Of a DNA stretch of 64,000 bases, positions 1 to 13,400 are shown one piece after another; position 1 is the first letter of the stretch; each line of letters opens with the position of its first letter. A program made the position numbers and the translations under genes. This DNA comes from Luidia sarsii (taxonomy: Eukaryota; Echinodermata; Asteroidea; Paxillosida; Luidiidae). The notes beneath the pieces are model-generated. The model saw only the letters and a program-made list of their open reading frames with translations, was not told the origin of the DNA and searched no databases. Location of the stretch: positions 5,237,248-5,301,247 of the forward strand of contig OX465104.1 of NCBI GenBank assembly GCA_949987565.1. The letters run 5' to 3'.

Positions 1-1366
1 AGATCAAATAACCAATACCATCTGATTTGGGGCTTTGGGGTCGATCAAATCAAGAGTCAAGAAGGTGTCTGAGAGGATCATGACACTGTCAGGTAAGTCT
101 GAGCAATCTGGGGGCCTGACGTTTCAATCCTTGCTTGCACTCGTAGAAAGCCTTTGAGAATAGTCCTCCTAGATTTGAAATCTCAGGCCCCTTAAGGTTT
201 GATGGTTTGTATTTCGGTCAGTCGGGTCAGTGAGTATTTTCAAAAATTTGGTATTAATTTATGCTACAATAATATGCAGAAATGGTGCAAACTGCTTACC
301 GACTAAAATTACCCAAATGCCATTATCAAGGGCCTGGCTTTTCGATCTGAGCAGGTCCTTTGAGAAAGGTCCTGCTCGGATCGAAACGTCAGACCCTCCT
401 AATTCTTAATTCATGATCGGTACGTTGTCAATGTTTCTGTAGATTTGGGTCTAACCTAGTCAGCCTTGGGCATCATTGCCCCTCACTTACCCAGCATGAA
501 AGGCATTGTCACTCGGGGGTGACCCGCTTGAGCTTGAAAATTGGCTCAAGCACCAAAACTGATGATTTATAGGATCACCTTGCCAACCCCCAACTTCAGT
601 TTTGTTTCATGCTAAGTAAAGGATAGTGGAATACAAGTCAGCGTCAAATCGCAGTGCTAATTGTAATCCTGTTTATACAAGGAATACTTTTCCTGCTTAA
701 GAGATATTCACGCTTAAGCGGCTCTATGAAATTGGGCCCAGGGGCCAATTTCATAGAGCCGCTTAACAGGCATGCAACTCTTGAATTGTAAAAAAAGAGG
801 AAAATGTCCGAATGAAACTGCGAGCGCGAAGCACGAAGCCCTTACGGTGTGTGGTTTGGGGCCTGCTTAAGGGCCCGGGAAAATTTTGGATTCTAGATGC
901 TCTGTGGTGCATTCTGAGTAGTTTGTGACAACTTATGACTTTGATTTAAAAAATTTATTTATTTATTTATTTATTATTTTTTTTAATGGCCGAATTAAAT
1001 AAATCGCGGAAATCCGCGGATCCGCGGACAAGTTGCATGCCTGGCTTAAGCGCCAAAACAGGCTTAAGCACAAAAAGTCATGAGCCACGGAATCCCCTTG
1101 CCAAACCAAACTTCATTATTTTTTCATGCTAAGCAGAGAAGAGTGGAATACAAGTCAGAAGCAATGAACAACAAACCCCAGGGCAATTTGTAATCCTGCT
1201 TACACAAGGAAGACTTTTTCTGCTTAGCGGATTTTCACGCTTAAGCGGCTCTATGAAATTGGGCCCTGGTCTATACCCTGGGCAGGTAAATCAACGGACA
1301 CATCACATAGGGTTACTTGGAATCATTCCAATACCAGCTCTAGATGGACACTCGTTTCAAGGATAC
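1..1366. other. KATNIP intron DNA at left edge, repeats only
   Basis: No further KATNIP exon was recognised. It holds a variant hammerhead-like repeat (about 340-395), an AT-rich tract (950-985), and two diverged copies (about 530-780 and 1040-1265) of a repeat whose end reads TTCATAGAGCCGCTTAAG; a third copy lies at about 42095-42210. A plus-strand AG/GTAAGT at 92 lacks an accompanying open frame. Confidence 0.6.
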
Positions 1367-1477
1367 TGGTTTCCGTCAAGGTGATCTTGTCTCCGTTGGC
1401 ATCAAAGAATTCGAGTCCGTTGAGACCAACATAGTAAGGATCGCCCCACGTTGAAATCAACTGCAACTGAAAGACAA
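1367..1477 (-). CDS. KATNIP: KATNIP exon 33 (fourth DUF4457-type unit; last exon in window)
   Basis: Encodes FQLQLISTWGDPYYVGLNGL then EFFDANGDKITLTET. Acceptor TTTTCACAG, 12 nt downstream of a U12-like branch site. It most likely ends at a second GTATCCTT donor (phase 1), since homology to the human protein stops there. Reading on to GTATTGG at 1327 would be the U2-type alternative. The next exon is not visible in 1-1366. Confidence 0.87.
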
Positions 1478-4400
1478 CTGTGAAAACTGTTCAGGAAAAT
1501 CACAAAACAAACTCGGTCTGAAGACTTGATTTATTCAGTTACTACCATGTTGATCCCTTCCCTACTGCTTGCCCTTCCCTTTGATCTCACTCTGGTCTGT
1601 CTACCAGCTTTCCTCCTTCGATCCCTTCCCTACTGCTTGCCCTTCCCTTTGATCACACCCTGGTCTGTCTACTAGCTTTCCTCCTTTGATCCCTTCCCTA
1701 CTGCTTGCCCTTCCCTTTGATCACACCCTGGTCTGTCTACCAGCTTTTCCTCCTTTGATCCCTTCCCTACTGCTTGCCCTTCCCTTTGATCACACCCTGG
1801 TCTGTCTACCAGCTTTTCCTCCTTTGATCCCTTCCCTACTGCTTGCTCTTCCTTTGGATCTTACCCTGGTCTGTCTGCCAGCTTTCCTCCCAGCCCTGTC
1901 ATCTGTATCTTATTACATCTCCCCATTCCTATCTGTTTCAATCCTAGGTCCTGCTGGGGTAGAAATGTCAGACATTTTTTTTTCAGACATAAATAGGCCA
2001 TCAAAGTATTCAGGTCTGAAGTTTGTCCATGTCTTATTTCAAGGATACATCCACAGGGCATATGCATAGGAACATACTCCTGGCTTGGTCGCTCCATGGC
2101 AACAAGACTTTGTCTGGGAAATGAGGGGAAAAAAGTCACGTTAGCATTCTGTAATATCTGGAATGAAACAAGACAGAGGAATACCCGGTATATTCAATTA
2201 GCAGAAGTTATTAGGCCAAGTAAAACATTTTTTATTTGTTTCTCATCCTAACTTTTTGAAAAAGGAGGATGTGGGCACTAATTTTAATTTTTTAGCCTTT
2301 TTTCAAAACAATTGTTTCCCCTAAAGACGGGTAGTCTAATTTCCAGTCGTTTTTAAATATGATACGATATACCTATACGCTGTGCATGTGTGAGGTTTAA
2401 TGGCAAAAACAGCGAAAAAATATATATATATATTTTTTTAATAAAAAATGGATTCGGCGGCAAAAAAACCCAATGCGGCAGGGATGAGAAACTAATAATT
2501 GATTTTACTTGGCCTTATGGTTTTATCCTTTTGATCTTTCCTGATGCAGTATTAATGCCCCCTTCCTTCGTGTACATGTATATGTTTTGTCCTTGTCACT
2601 CTGCCTTTGAGAAAGGTCCTGCTAGGATCGAAACGTCAGGCCCACTAAATTTTAAGAGCTGATAATATAGTTTAGGAACCAGCGCACGAATTACTTAACC
2701 CGGACCCGGATCTGGCCGGGGAGATGGCGCGCTGTGCACGGGACATTGGCCTTACCGTTACGGTGTAGAAAGGTCCTGCTAGGATCGAAATTCGAAACGC
2801 CAAGCCCACTAACTTTTGAGATTGGTTTTAATAGTTCTTTTTTCCCCCCTTTTTAGGCAATTTATCTTCACCTTAAAGCCTCTGGGATAGCTTTCTGATG
2901 AGGAGTCTGAGGGAAGAGAAGAGGCGAGGATTTATAATCGCTGAAGCTGATCTCCTGGGCAAAATCAAAATGGCAGAATCCTGGTCCCTTCCTGATGAGG
3001 TAGCCTTCGCTGGGCGAGATCCGTCTGTCGTCCATGAAGACGTGAACCATCTTGGCCTGGGAGATAGGTAGGGGGTGAAACATCAGAAACGAATTGAGCA
3101 AAACAAATTGACCTAAGAAAGAGTGACAACTAAAACATTCAAAAACTAATCAATTAAGATTAGAATTCCAACTTACAGGCAGTGATTTGAAAATGCAATT
3201 TTTTGTTTGTTTATGTGTGGCGAATAATAAATTCAAATTCAAATTATATTCACACAGTCCTTATAATAATTGGTCTTTGAATACTAAATAAAACAATTGT
3301 CTTCTTCATTAACAAAAATACAAATTGCAAACATAACCTAATTGACTTCAATTTTGAAAATGGCGAAGATGAACTTCAAAACAGTTAGAAATCTAAGCGT
3401 GGATAAGGTTTGATTTTCAGAATCTTAACCAAAGAAAATTAAGAAATTGCTTCAAAAATTTACCCCTCTATAAGTGTCCTCAGGCGTCTTGTTGTAATTC
3501 CATATCCGGAGTCCAGAGGTCTGCATCTCCTTGCCAAAGTCTATTGTGACAAGATGGTCACCCCCCTCAGTGAATGGTATCAACCACATGTGCTCATCAC
3601 TTGTTGAGACATTGGAACCATCGATTAACCTACAAGGGTGAGAAAAAAATGCATGGAGACATATGAGTGGAATGGGACATGATAAGGGACCGGTTTGCTT
3701 TTATATTTTATTAGTGATTCACTGGTTCCCTCTATTTAACAAATGGTTCAGGTATAGGAACCAGTGTATGAGTCACTGGTCCACTCACTGGTTCCCTCCT
3801 TTTAGCAAGTAATATCTAATGTGGGAACCAGTGTATGGATCACTGGTCCATTCACTGGTTCCCTCCTTTTAACAAGTAATATCTAATGTGGGAACCAGTG
3901 TATGGATCACTGGTCCATTCACTGGTTCCCTCCTTTTAGCAAGTGATATTGAATGTGGGAACCAGTGTATGAAACACTGGTCCATTCACTGGTTCCCTCC
4001 TTTTAGCAAGTTATATCTAATGTGGGAACCAGTATATGGATCACTGGTTCATTCACTGGTTCCCTCCTTTTAGCAAGTAATATCTAGTGTGGGAACCAGT
4101 GTATGGATCACTGGTCCATTCACTGGTTCTCTCCTTTTAGCAAGTGATATTGAATGTGGGAACCAGTGTATGAAACACTGGTCCATTCACTGGTTCCCTC
4201 CTTTTAGCAAGTAATATCTAGTGTGGGAACCAGAGTATGGACCACTGGTCCATTCACTGGTTCTCTCCTTTTAGCAAGTAATATCTAGTGTGGGAACCAG
4301 TGTATGGACCACTGTCCATTCACTGGTTCCCTCTTTTTAGCAAGTGATATCTAATGTGGGAACCAACTTATGGTTTATTAATCCAAATCCATGTGTTAAG

Positions 4401-7400
4401 CAAACTGCAGATTTGTAAGTAGTTTTTTCTTGCTAACTCAAATGGCCTGAAATATACAAGTCATGAAAACTTTGAGGACCTGACACTTTGATCCTTACAA
4501 GAATTCTCAAGGTTGAATTACAATATACATGGATACATTCCTTGTATGAACTCAGGAATGTTGTAAATGTCCAAAGCTTTAAAGTGACTTACTTGTCTAA
4601 CGTCCTGTCATCTCTTCCGTATCCAGGGAGGTGGTTCAAATCTCTTGGCTTTGCATCAATCATCGCCATGGTGATAGGGATGGCATCCCCCTCTGGATCT
4701 AGAATGTCCAAACCGGTCATGCCAAGGTAATACATGTCTCCCCATGTACTCGTGAAGTTCAGTTTCAAATCTGTTCCAAAATAAAGAAAGCAAGCAATCG
4801 TCAGAAGTATTCTAACCTAACGTTTTTCAGCGTCATAAAAAAACAAGTTCCCAGTTAGATTTTGTTTCCCTTCCTTTCTGTGACAAACCTAACGGTTAAC
4901 CCATTATTATACCAGTAGAATAATTAAAAGTCTTGTTCTGGCCAACCACAAGATCCATTGGCACAACTAGAAATCATGTTGAATATTTCGCTGTTAGGAA
5001 TTTCTCTTTACAGGGTAATTCTTTTTTCCTTCATTTGTTTCGCCCAAAATGTTTAGATCTAGGGGTGAGACGTAAACGATTTCTTTTACTCTTTTCTCCA
5101 AAAATACAGCATTTTACGAAGAAATATTTCAATGCAAGGTTTCTACTATAACTATCTTCAAACCGTATAAGTTTCAAGTAAATCTGTGAACATTTCTGGT
5201 TTTTTTTTATCTTACCAATGTTGTGTAGGGGCTTTAAGTTCTGGTTGACCAAAAGATCCTGAGTTGTCTTAATGGCCGTCATAGACGCCAAGCTGTACTA
5301 ACATCATCAAATCTGATATCTAATTCATCAGCTTCTACCACAGAAGATTTCACAAGAAATGAATCTTACGTCTACACGAGAATCCTCCATCGCTGAAACC
5401 TGTCATTGTGGTTGGTCCCTGAGGGGTTGTCATAGTGACTGGGTCAAGGGTCGTTGCTAGGGGGTCGATGTCTTCGTCTCCAGGGAAGAATCCCTGAGGT
5501 GAGTGGTCATCTGGTCTCGGCTCGGGCTCATCTGCCATGATCTCCCTGACGGATTTCTTGTCTCGGAACATTCTGGCCTGCGTCATGGGACGTTCCTGAG
5601 ATTCAAGATTATCAAGAATTTACTTAATAAAATAGCAAGGAAAACTTTGACTGGACCGGGGATTGAACCTGAGACCTCTGGCTTGGCATACAGGCACTCT
5701 TACCAGCTGAGCTATCCAGCCCTTAGATGGCAGCCTTCCCAAATTCATACTCAATTAGTCTTTATAGGAGGGTTTGTGGTGACACCATGTATAAGATCTC
5801 TTAAAGAAGAGGTATGGTTCTGAAAAGAACCTGAGTGGTAACTCTTTTTTTTAAGAACCATACCTCTTCTTTTAATAGAGACCTATACACTGCAAATCCT
5901 CCTATATTGTTTCACCTACCATGCAAATCCTTGTCTTATTTTCAACTTTGCTGGGGTGACCAAACTCATGAAATTAGAGGTCATGATATTTTAATCTTTA
6001 CAGGATCATTCTCAAAGGCAAAATGAAGTTATCCACATGGTTGATAAAAAAGGGGTAAATTTGTACTGAATGAACATCACGCCATTAAACAACGGTTTCA
6101 TTGACTTGTATAAGTCGGTAAGACCAAACAAAAGGTTTCAGTATCTAAGATGCAGTCATTGGAGTTTCTATTACCTCTCCTTGGTCGGCTGTCTTGGGTC
6201 TTGGAGTCGTATCTTCATCTTGACTTGAGCTAAACCATTCCTCCTCCATGACATACACCTCATCATGTCTGGATATCAACTCAAGGATCTCCTCTTCCTC
6301 TGTGAATAAGATGGTCTGATGAAAACGAAGAGGAAACGATGTCAGGATTAAGGAGAATCTCATCGTCTCCTGATGACAGGCAGAGCAGATACTGTCTGGA
6401 ACGTTGAGTTACTGGCTCTTCTCAGAAAGCAATACTCATTCTTGAAAGAAAGACCTAATACAAAGTGTCACAACAATCTTTCCACACAAGTAGAAATCCT
6501 TAACCACTTTGCGCCGGGACCTCCGAAATCAGAGCGAAATCGGCTTGACTATGCGACGGGGCCCTCCGAATCCGGGCACCACTATTGTCTTCATTTTAAA
6601 CAAAGACTCTTTTCAGCTTAGAACAAAGCAATACGAATCAGTATAAAGACCCTTTTTGACGCAAGTTGCCACATGAATCGCAAGATTAGCAGCAGTAATT
6701 GTGCAATTGTGGGACCTTTACTGTGGATGATTGAGGGATACCGCGCTGCCGCTGAAAGCACGGGGGGACACTGTGTTGGCATGCAACACAGCCCATCTGG
6801 TCTCTGCCGGGGTGGGGGCACCATTCAGAAGCATTTAACCATTAACATTAACTGCCGTATATCTCCTGGGATCACACCCCCGCTTTCATTCGATACAAAC
6901 AACCATTTATTGTAAACTTGGCTACAGTAGTTGGCTATTTGTAGGACTGCCACCATCCAAAGGGCTGGATAGCTCAGATGGGAGACTGCTCGTACGTTAA
7001 TCTAGAGGTCTCGTGTTTGAGTCCTGGTCCAGTCAAAGTTTTCTTTGCCATTTAAAAAAAAAAATCACAAGTTCCCAGAAAGTTTTTCCTTTATTTGTTT
7101 GCCCTAAATCAAACCAAGTTTAAATATTTTCAAACAAATTTCTTCCGCTGTTCTTATCACTAGCACTGACAGTATTTTAGGATTAATTTATGATAAAGCT
7201 TTCAAGATACTAAAAACATTATTTTTACTCACATCTCCAAAGCTATCCGTATCCCCCTCTGTTGTTCCCGAGGCTCTGAAAATGAAAATGAAAATTAAGC
7301 GTTTACAATTTCCATTCTCCACGAAATTCAGGACAGTTAAAGATGATCTATCTGGATGACAGGAGAGATGAGAAAGATGAGCTGAGGAAAAGGAGAGAAA

Positions 7401-10400
7401 GAGGTAAGTGATAACTTTCTTGTTCCCAACCTCTCAATTTCTCCTTTGAAGATGTGCTGTCCGTCCAGAGATATTTCAATATCCCTTGCTCCACGGAAGG
7501 AATGGATGCGAGACTTGTTGTAATTCTGAAACCAAAAAAAGATGGAAAAGGCAAAAGCATTCAGCACGAAGTACAATAGGTGTCAGGGGCTCAGGGCCAA
7601 AACAAGGCTGGAAAGAAATGATTGAATAGGACACTAATCTATGAACAGGGATGTAAGTGACCAACAAAGTCATTTCCTTAGTATCACTGAGGGCCAATAA
7701 ATTGTGCGAGTGAGTGAGCGCTTAGGCGAGATTCACAGCAGGGGTGCAGGGCGCCCTTCAGTTTTTAGGGTTTTAACAGATAAAAATGAGCAGTTTGAGA
7801 TGCATGTTTGAAAAAAAAAAGAAAAAAAAAAAGATCATGGAAATTTCTTACATCCCTGTCTTACATCCCTGTATGAATTTAGTTTAATGGTAGTGACAAT
7901 GAAATGCATTACTTGCCCATGTTTAACCCAAACACTTTGTAAATCAAACGCGGTCGTGGTAATTTGGGGTTTCAGGAAGGGTTTAGAAAGGCTATTCAGA
8001 ACCTATTTCTTTATATTTTACGAAACGAAAAAAAAGTATGATGTACCGGTATACAAACTGTCTGCATTATGCCTTTGAAGAAAATAACAATGGTTGGACA
8101 TCATTTTTTTGTAAAATAGTGCAGAAAACTCTGACTTGAACAGGATTTGAACCCAACACCTCTAGTTTTGTGTAGCACGGCTCTTCCCATCAGAGCTAAT
8201 GGTAAAGTGTACTAGTTCATGGAAGTTGAAATGATATTGATTACTCACCCATATCCGTATCATGGCCACTTTGACAGGTGCTCTGAAGACCAGCTGTATG
8301 AGATGACTGGCGCCGGGTGTATAGGGAGCCAGCCACATGTGTGTATCATCCCTAGTGCGATTGACTCCATCTATCAGGTTGGTCACCACTCGAGGGTCAA
8401 AGCCATACTCGGATAAGATGTTTATATCGCGGGGATCGGCTGATATCTGAAACAAGTATGAAAATATCAAAATTTAGTGAGGGGCCTGACGTTTCGATCC
8501 TAGCAAGACCTTTCTCAAAGGTCTGCCTTGAAGGAAGGTCCTATCCTAGGATCGAAACGTCAGGCGCACTAAAATTTGAGATTTGCATTTTGGTAATTTT
8601 AGTCAGTAAGCAGTTTGCAACATCTTTGTGTATCACTCTAAGTATGAAAATAATTAGAAAAACAAAAACAAAAAATTAATGAAGAGGTACATAGGTATAC
8701 TTTGACCATTCTAGGGGTCCCTTTACAAATCATGAAGTTAAGTCCTAATTTAACAAGTGTTCATATGATCAGGGATGTAAGTGGCCGACAAAATAATTTC
8801 CTGAAAATCACTGAAGGCCAATAAATTGTGCGACTGTGAGTGAATGTTTATACGACCGAGAGATTTACGGCAGGGGTGCAGGCGCCCTTAAGTATTTAGG
8901 GTTTTAACAGATAAAAGTGAGCAGTTTGAGATAGCTTTTTGACAAAATTTTTTTTTTTTTTCCGGAATTCCGGAAATTTCCGAAGTCTTACATCCCTGTA
9001 TGATGATACATCTAGGAGATATAAATTCAACAGAATCGAGCAGGTGTTTGAGGTTTTGGGAAAAACAAGTGCAACAAATAATGAATTGCATTCAGACAAA
9101 CCTCCTGTATCTCCACCTGTTGGCCGTCACTCTTAAAGACTTCAATGCCATTCAGGCCAATGTAGTGCTTATCTCCCCAAGTTGTTCGTATGTTGACGGT
9201 TAAACTCTGACCCATTGGAAGCAATGGAATTTCAAACTCATCACTGTAAGAATTGAATGATGAGAACATTTGCATCAATTAATGTGAACGATTACATGAT
9301 ATTTTAAGGTGCCACACAAAAAAAATCGACCTTTTTTTTCAAAATTTGTTTGACCCACCAACCCACCCCTAATTTTGATTTTAAAAAAAGGGATTTATTT
9401 TCTTCTCTAGCAAATTGTACACACATTTGATAGAAATTCAAAAACATGTACAAATCTATCAAAATGCAACAATATGATGGTCGAGTATTGATTTTTGGAA
9501 AGCTGGGGCAGCATGCATGATTATGTAAAAAGGCAAGCTACAAAGATAGTTTTTGTCCAGATTATAATATGATAAGTGAATTTGGATTATCAATCTATTA
9601 AAAAAAAAAGTTAAAATTTAAATACATTGAAAATTGTTTGTGGCTCCTAAACTGGGAAAAAATAACCAGTCCGCTCTTAAGAACAATTGCCTTACCTGCT
9701 GTCATCTCTCCCTTCTTCCAGTGGCGTCGGTTTTCTTGCCGAGATGTACCCATCCAGGGCGTCACCTGCAGCCAAGAGGAGATAAACATCTGACTGGTGA
9801 GTCTGAAAAACATCTGGATTTTAAGGTTTGCTCTCTACCTAGCACCTGCCAGAATCTACTAGTTGAAAAACTGGCAAAGAAAGCTTTGACTGGACCAGGA
9901 CTTGAACCCGATACCTCTGAATTAACGTACCAGTGCTCTTCCATCTGAGCTATCCAGCTCTTAGATGGTGGCCTTCCCTAATAGTCAACTAGTCTTTGCC
10001 GGGGTGGAGGCACCAGTCAGAAGCAATTCAACAGTTTACTGCCATATATCTCCAGGGATCACTCCCCTGCTTTCATTCAGATGCTAACAACCAATTATTG
10101 TAAAGCTGGCTACAGCAGCTCAGGGATCTCTCAAAGTGGATGCAGCTTTGTCGAAATCAAGTCCAGTTTTGAGAATCTATTAGTATTAGATACACGTAAG
10201 TGCTGCTGACTCAAATGACATACACGTGTATCAATCTTTACCACTGTGAGAACCTTCCAAGTGCCATGACTGTGCTTTCTGAAATTTTTCTAAAAGCACG
10301 CTTCATGGAAGCATGAATTCCATCCTATCAGGACCTTTTCTCAAAGGGAAATTGGAAAATGTGAAAAAAATTGAAAATGTAAACATGTGAAAATTTAAAA

Positions 10401-13400
10401 AATAAGAAAATGTGAAAATGTAAAAATAAGAAAATGTGAAAATGTGAAAATGTGAAAAATGATCAAAATGTCCAACCTAATAACTTTAACATTGCCATTA
10501 GGCATTAGGTTTATAGATTGATTTGTTACCAGCGACATTGGTGTTGATATTTGCCGATATCCGTCCCATCTGTGACTTATTGAAGAGGTTGAGGGACGTC
10601 CACGACTCCTCCAGACTGAGTTCTCGCTGCGCCTGCCACTGAGCCCTCCTCCTTCCCGCTGTGGGCTCCTCCTCCAAATCATCCCCCTCGTCCATGGAGA
10701 CGCTTCGCTGCCTCCATCTCGTGTCTTCATTCTCATCTGCCATTAGCCCTGAGAGTGCACACGATGGGTAGAAATGAAATGCATCGGAGGATGTATGTAG
10801 GATAATTAGGGTTGCGGTGACACCATGTAAATTCTCTTTTGTGAGTAAGTGTGGTTCTGAAAAGAACCGGAGGAACTCGATGTTTCGAACAGTGTACTCT
10901 GCTCGTCTTCAGGAGACTGCTGGATTCCAACTGGGAGTGGGGCTTATGTAGTGTAGAGAGGGATCCCCCCTGTACAGTTCCCGTCTTCACCCTTCACTGG
11001 GCTAATCCCCTCACCAGGATCCCTCTCCACACTACATAAGCCCCACTCCCAGATGAACAGAGTACACTGTTCGAAACGTCGAGTTCCTCCAGTTCTTTTC
11101 AGAACCACACATACTCACAAAAGAGAATTTACATGGTGTCACCGCAACCCTAATTATCCCGCTATTCTCACCATGCAAACCTTCAAATCTCATTAGGATG
11201 TATGTATACCAAGTCTGACACACTCCATGTGTAAATGAAAGGTCTTATTTGATTAATTTGTCTGTTCAATCCAATATCTACAACTTGCTGTTCAGTTATG
11301 ATATTGATTCTTTAAGACCCAATGTATCTTTCTTAGAAGCAGATATTTCTTGTAGAATGTTGAGGTGAGGAGACAAAGGTTCTAAAAGTAATAAGATGAA
11401 GGAGATGTCAATTCTACTTTAAAGATGAGAAAGGATGGAGAATATTTTCAAGTAAAAACCCAATTTTTTTTTATGAAAGTCGGCCAACACAAGGGCCCAA
11501 AAGGCCACTCAAGGTGAGGGCTAAAAGAAAGTAGTAAGGACAAGAACCAGGAGCATGATAGATCAGGAGGAAGAAAGATGAGCGTTTATGCTTCGTTTGA
11601 ATTCAGACAAGTTATAAGAAAGGGGGAAACAGATTGCAGGTAGAGAATTTCATAGTGCGGTAGTGCGCGGGAAGAAGCTAGAGGAGTACCGCTTAGTATT
11701 GGCTTTAGGTGCCATAACTGCGTATGGGTGCATAATACGTGAAGAGAAGTGCGCGGTACGAGCATTGAGATCATCTTGGGGAACAAAGGCAGAAATGCCA
11801 TTGGACCTTCGTCTGTGATAATATCTATGGAAAAGGGCCAGTGAGGCAACAAGTGATAGAGGTTCTAAGGAAGAGAAGTGTGTGGTATGAGTAAAGAACG
11901 ATCATTGGGGAACCAAGGCAGAAATGCCATTGGGGCATCGTCCAAAGTTAGACAGTGTGAGAGTGTAGAAAAAGTGTACTTAAGATCCTCGCCAAGAGAC
12001 GTACTCAGAGTGTTCTCTTCCTTGACTTCATCTGGCTTTGGGTTACTAGTGGCTTCTGCATCCATTTGTTCATCATCTGTTTCCAACCAAGCAATCATCA
12101 TTCAAAGTGGTGTGAAAGGAACAGTCACAAACAATACAGTAACAATGATTTATGCGTTGTGAAGAGAGTGAATGAAAAACCAAGGTAATCCGGAATGTCG
12201 TACGAGTGGTTCTGAAAAGAATCAGGCCATATTCCATAAATTTCTGTTTGAATGGTTCAACTGCAAACCATCTTTGATTTACTTGGATGTAAGTGACCAA
12301 CAAAGTAATTTCCTGAAAATCACTGAAGGACAATAAATTGTGCGACTGCGAGTGAGCACTTACACGACCGAGAGATTCACGGCAGGGGTGCAGGCACCCT
12401 TCAGTTTTTAGGGTTTTAACAGATAAAAATGAGCAGTTTGAGATACCTGTTTGACACACACACACAAAAACCCCAAAACCCCTACAAATAAAATCACGCC
12501 GTTTCTGGAAATCCAGGAAATTTCCGGAAGTCTTAAATCCCTGTTGTATGAAAGGTTCTGAAAAGAATTGGGCTATATTCCATAAATTTCTGTTTGAATG
12601 GTTTAAATGCAAAATTATCTTTGATTTATTTGAATATTTCTCTAATAATTTGAAGACATACTTACTAAAGTTACTCAGCCACGGTGGTCTTTTGGACTTC
12701 TTCTTCTTTGGTTCAACATCACTGTGAGGAGAATTGAATAAATATCACAAAAAATTGAAAGATTGGCGAAGAAAACTTTGACTGGACCGGGAATTGAACC
12801 CGAGACCTCTGGATTAACGTACCAGTGCTCTTACCATCTGAGGTACCTTAGATGGTGGCCTCCCTAATAGTCCACTAATCAGTCCACTAATCAACTACAA
12901 TAATAATGATATTACAAAGCAAGTTGTGCATGGACTCTGAGTAGAAGGGTCACATGTGAGTACAAAAAAAAGGATTAATTGATGTTGGATTACAAAATAA
13001 GGAATTGGAAAGAATGCTGGATGATATAGAGCAAGTCTTTTCCAGAGTCTTTTCTCAACTTTAACCATGAAGAATCCATCCAATTCAGTGCTTATTACGT
13101 CGAGCAGGGCAAACCCTCATTGAATTACACTCTCCTCGACGCAAACATCATCGTTATGTCTAAGAATCCATGAACATGATGAACGAGTGGACATTTACGT
13201 AAAGAATTTACAGACTTACTTCGTCCTTTTATCACAAGATGGACGTAACCATTGCGGTCTCTGTTTCGGTCTACGATCCAACGAGACAAAGATGAGCAAA
13301 GAAAGACAAGAAAAGAGAACAACAAACAACAAATACTGGTGACAGAGGAAAAAAACAAAAGTCCAAGAAACACTTCCATGATCACAAGCTACGAGGGAGA

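Noticed and set aside
1..92. Plus-strand exon ending at AG/GTAAGT (position 92), or a minus-strand KATNIP exon here
   Set aside because: All plus frames hit stops within the segment or lack similarity; the minus frame (LTLDLIDPKAPN) does not align convincingly with the next KATNIP segment.
1327..1366. Extension of KATNIP exon 33 to the GTATTGG donor
   Set aside because: Homology ends at the GTATCCTT site and the extra residues (ILETSVHLEL) do not match the family.
1686..2069. 127-codon plus-strand open frame
   Set aside because: Translation of the 68-bp tandem repeat and then the antisense strand of KATNIP exon 32.
6960..7055. Functional tRNA gene
   Set aside because: A- and B-box regions are present but the anticodon and acceptor stems do not pair, and many related copies share a non-tRNA tail: a SINE.
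13125..13385. Minus-strand open frame of 86 codons with a hydrophobic start, ending in a plausible GTAAGT donor at about 13217
   Set aside because: The KATNIP frame joins exon 19 to exon 20 without it, part of it is a CAATGAGGGT-type repeat, and no family similarity was seen.
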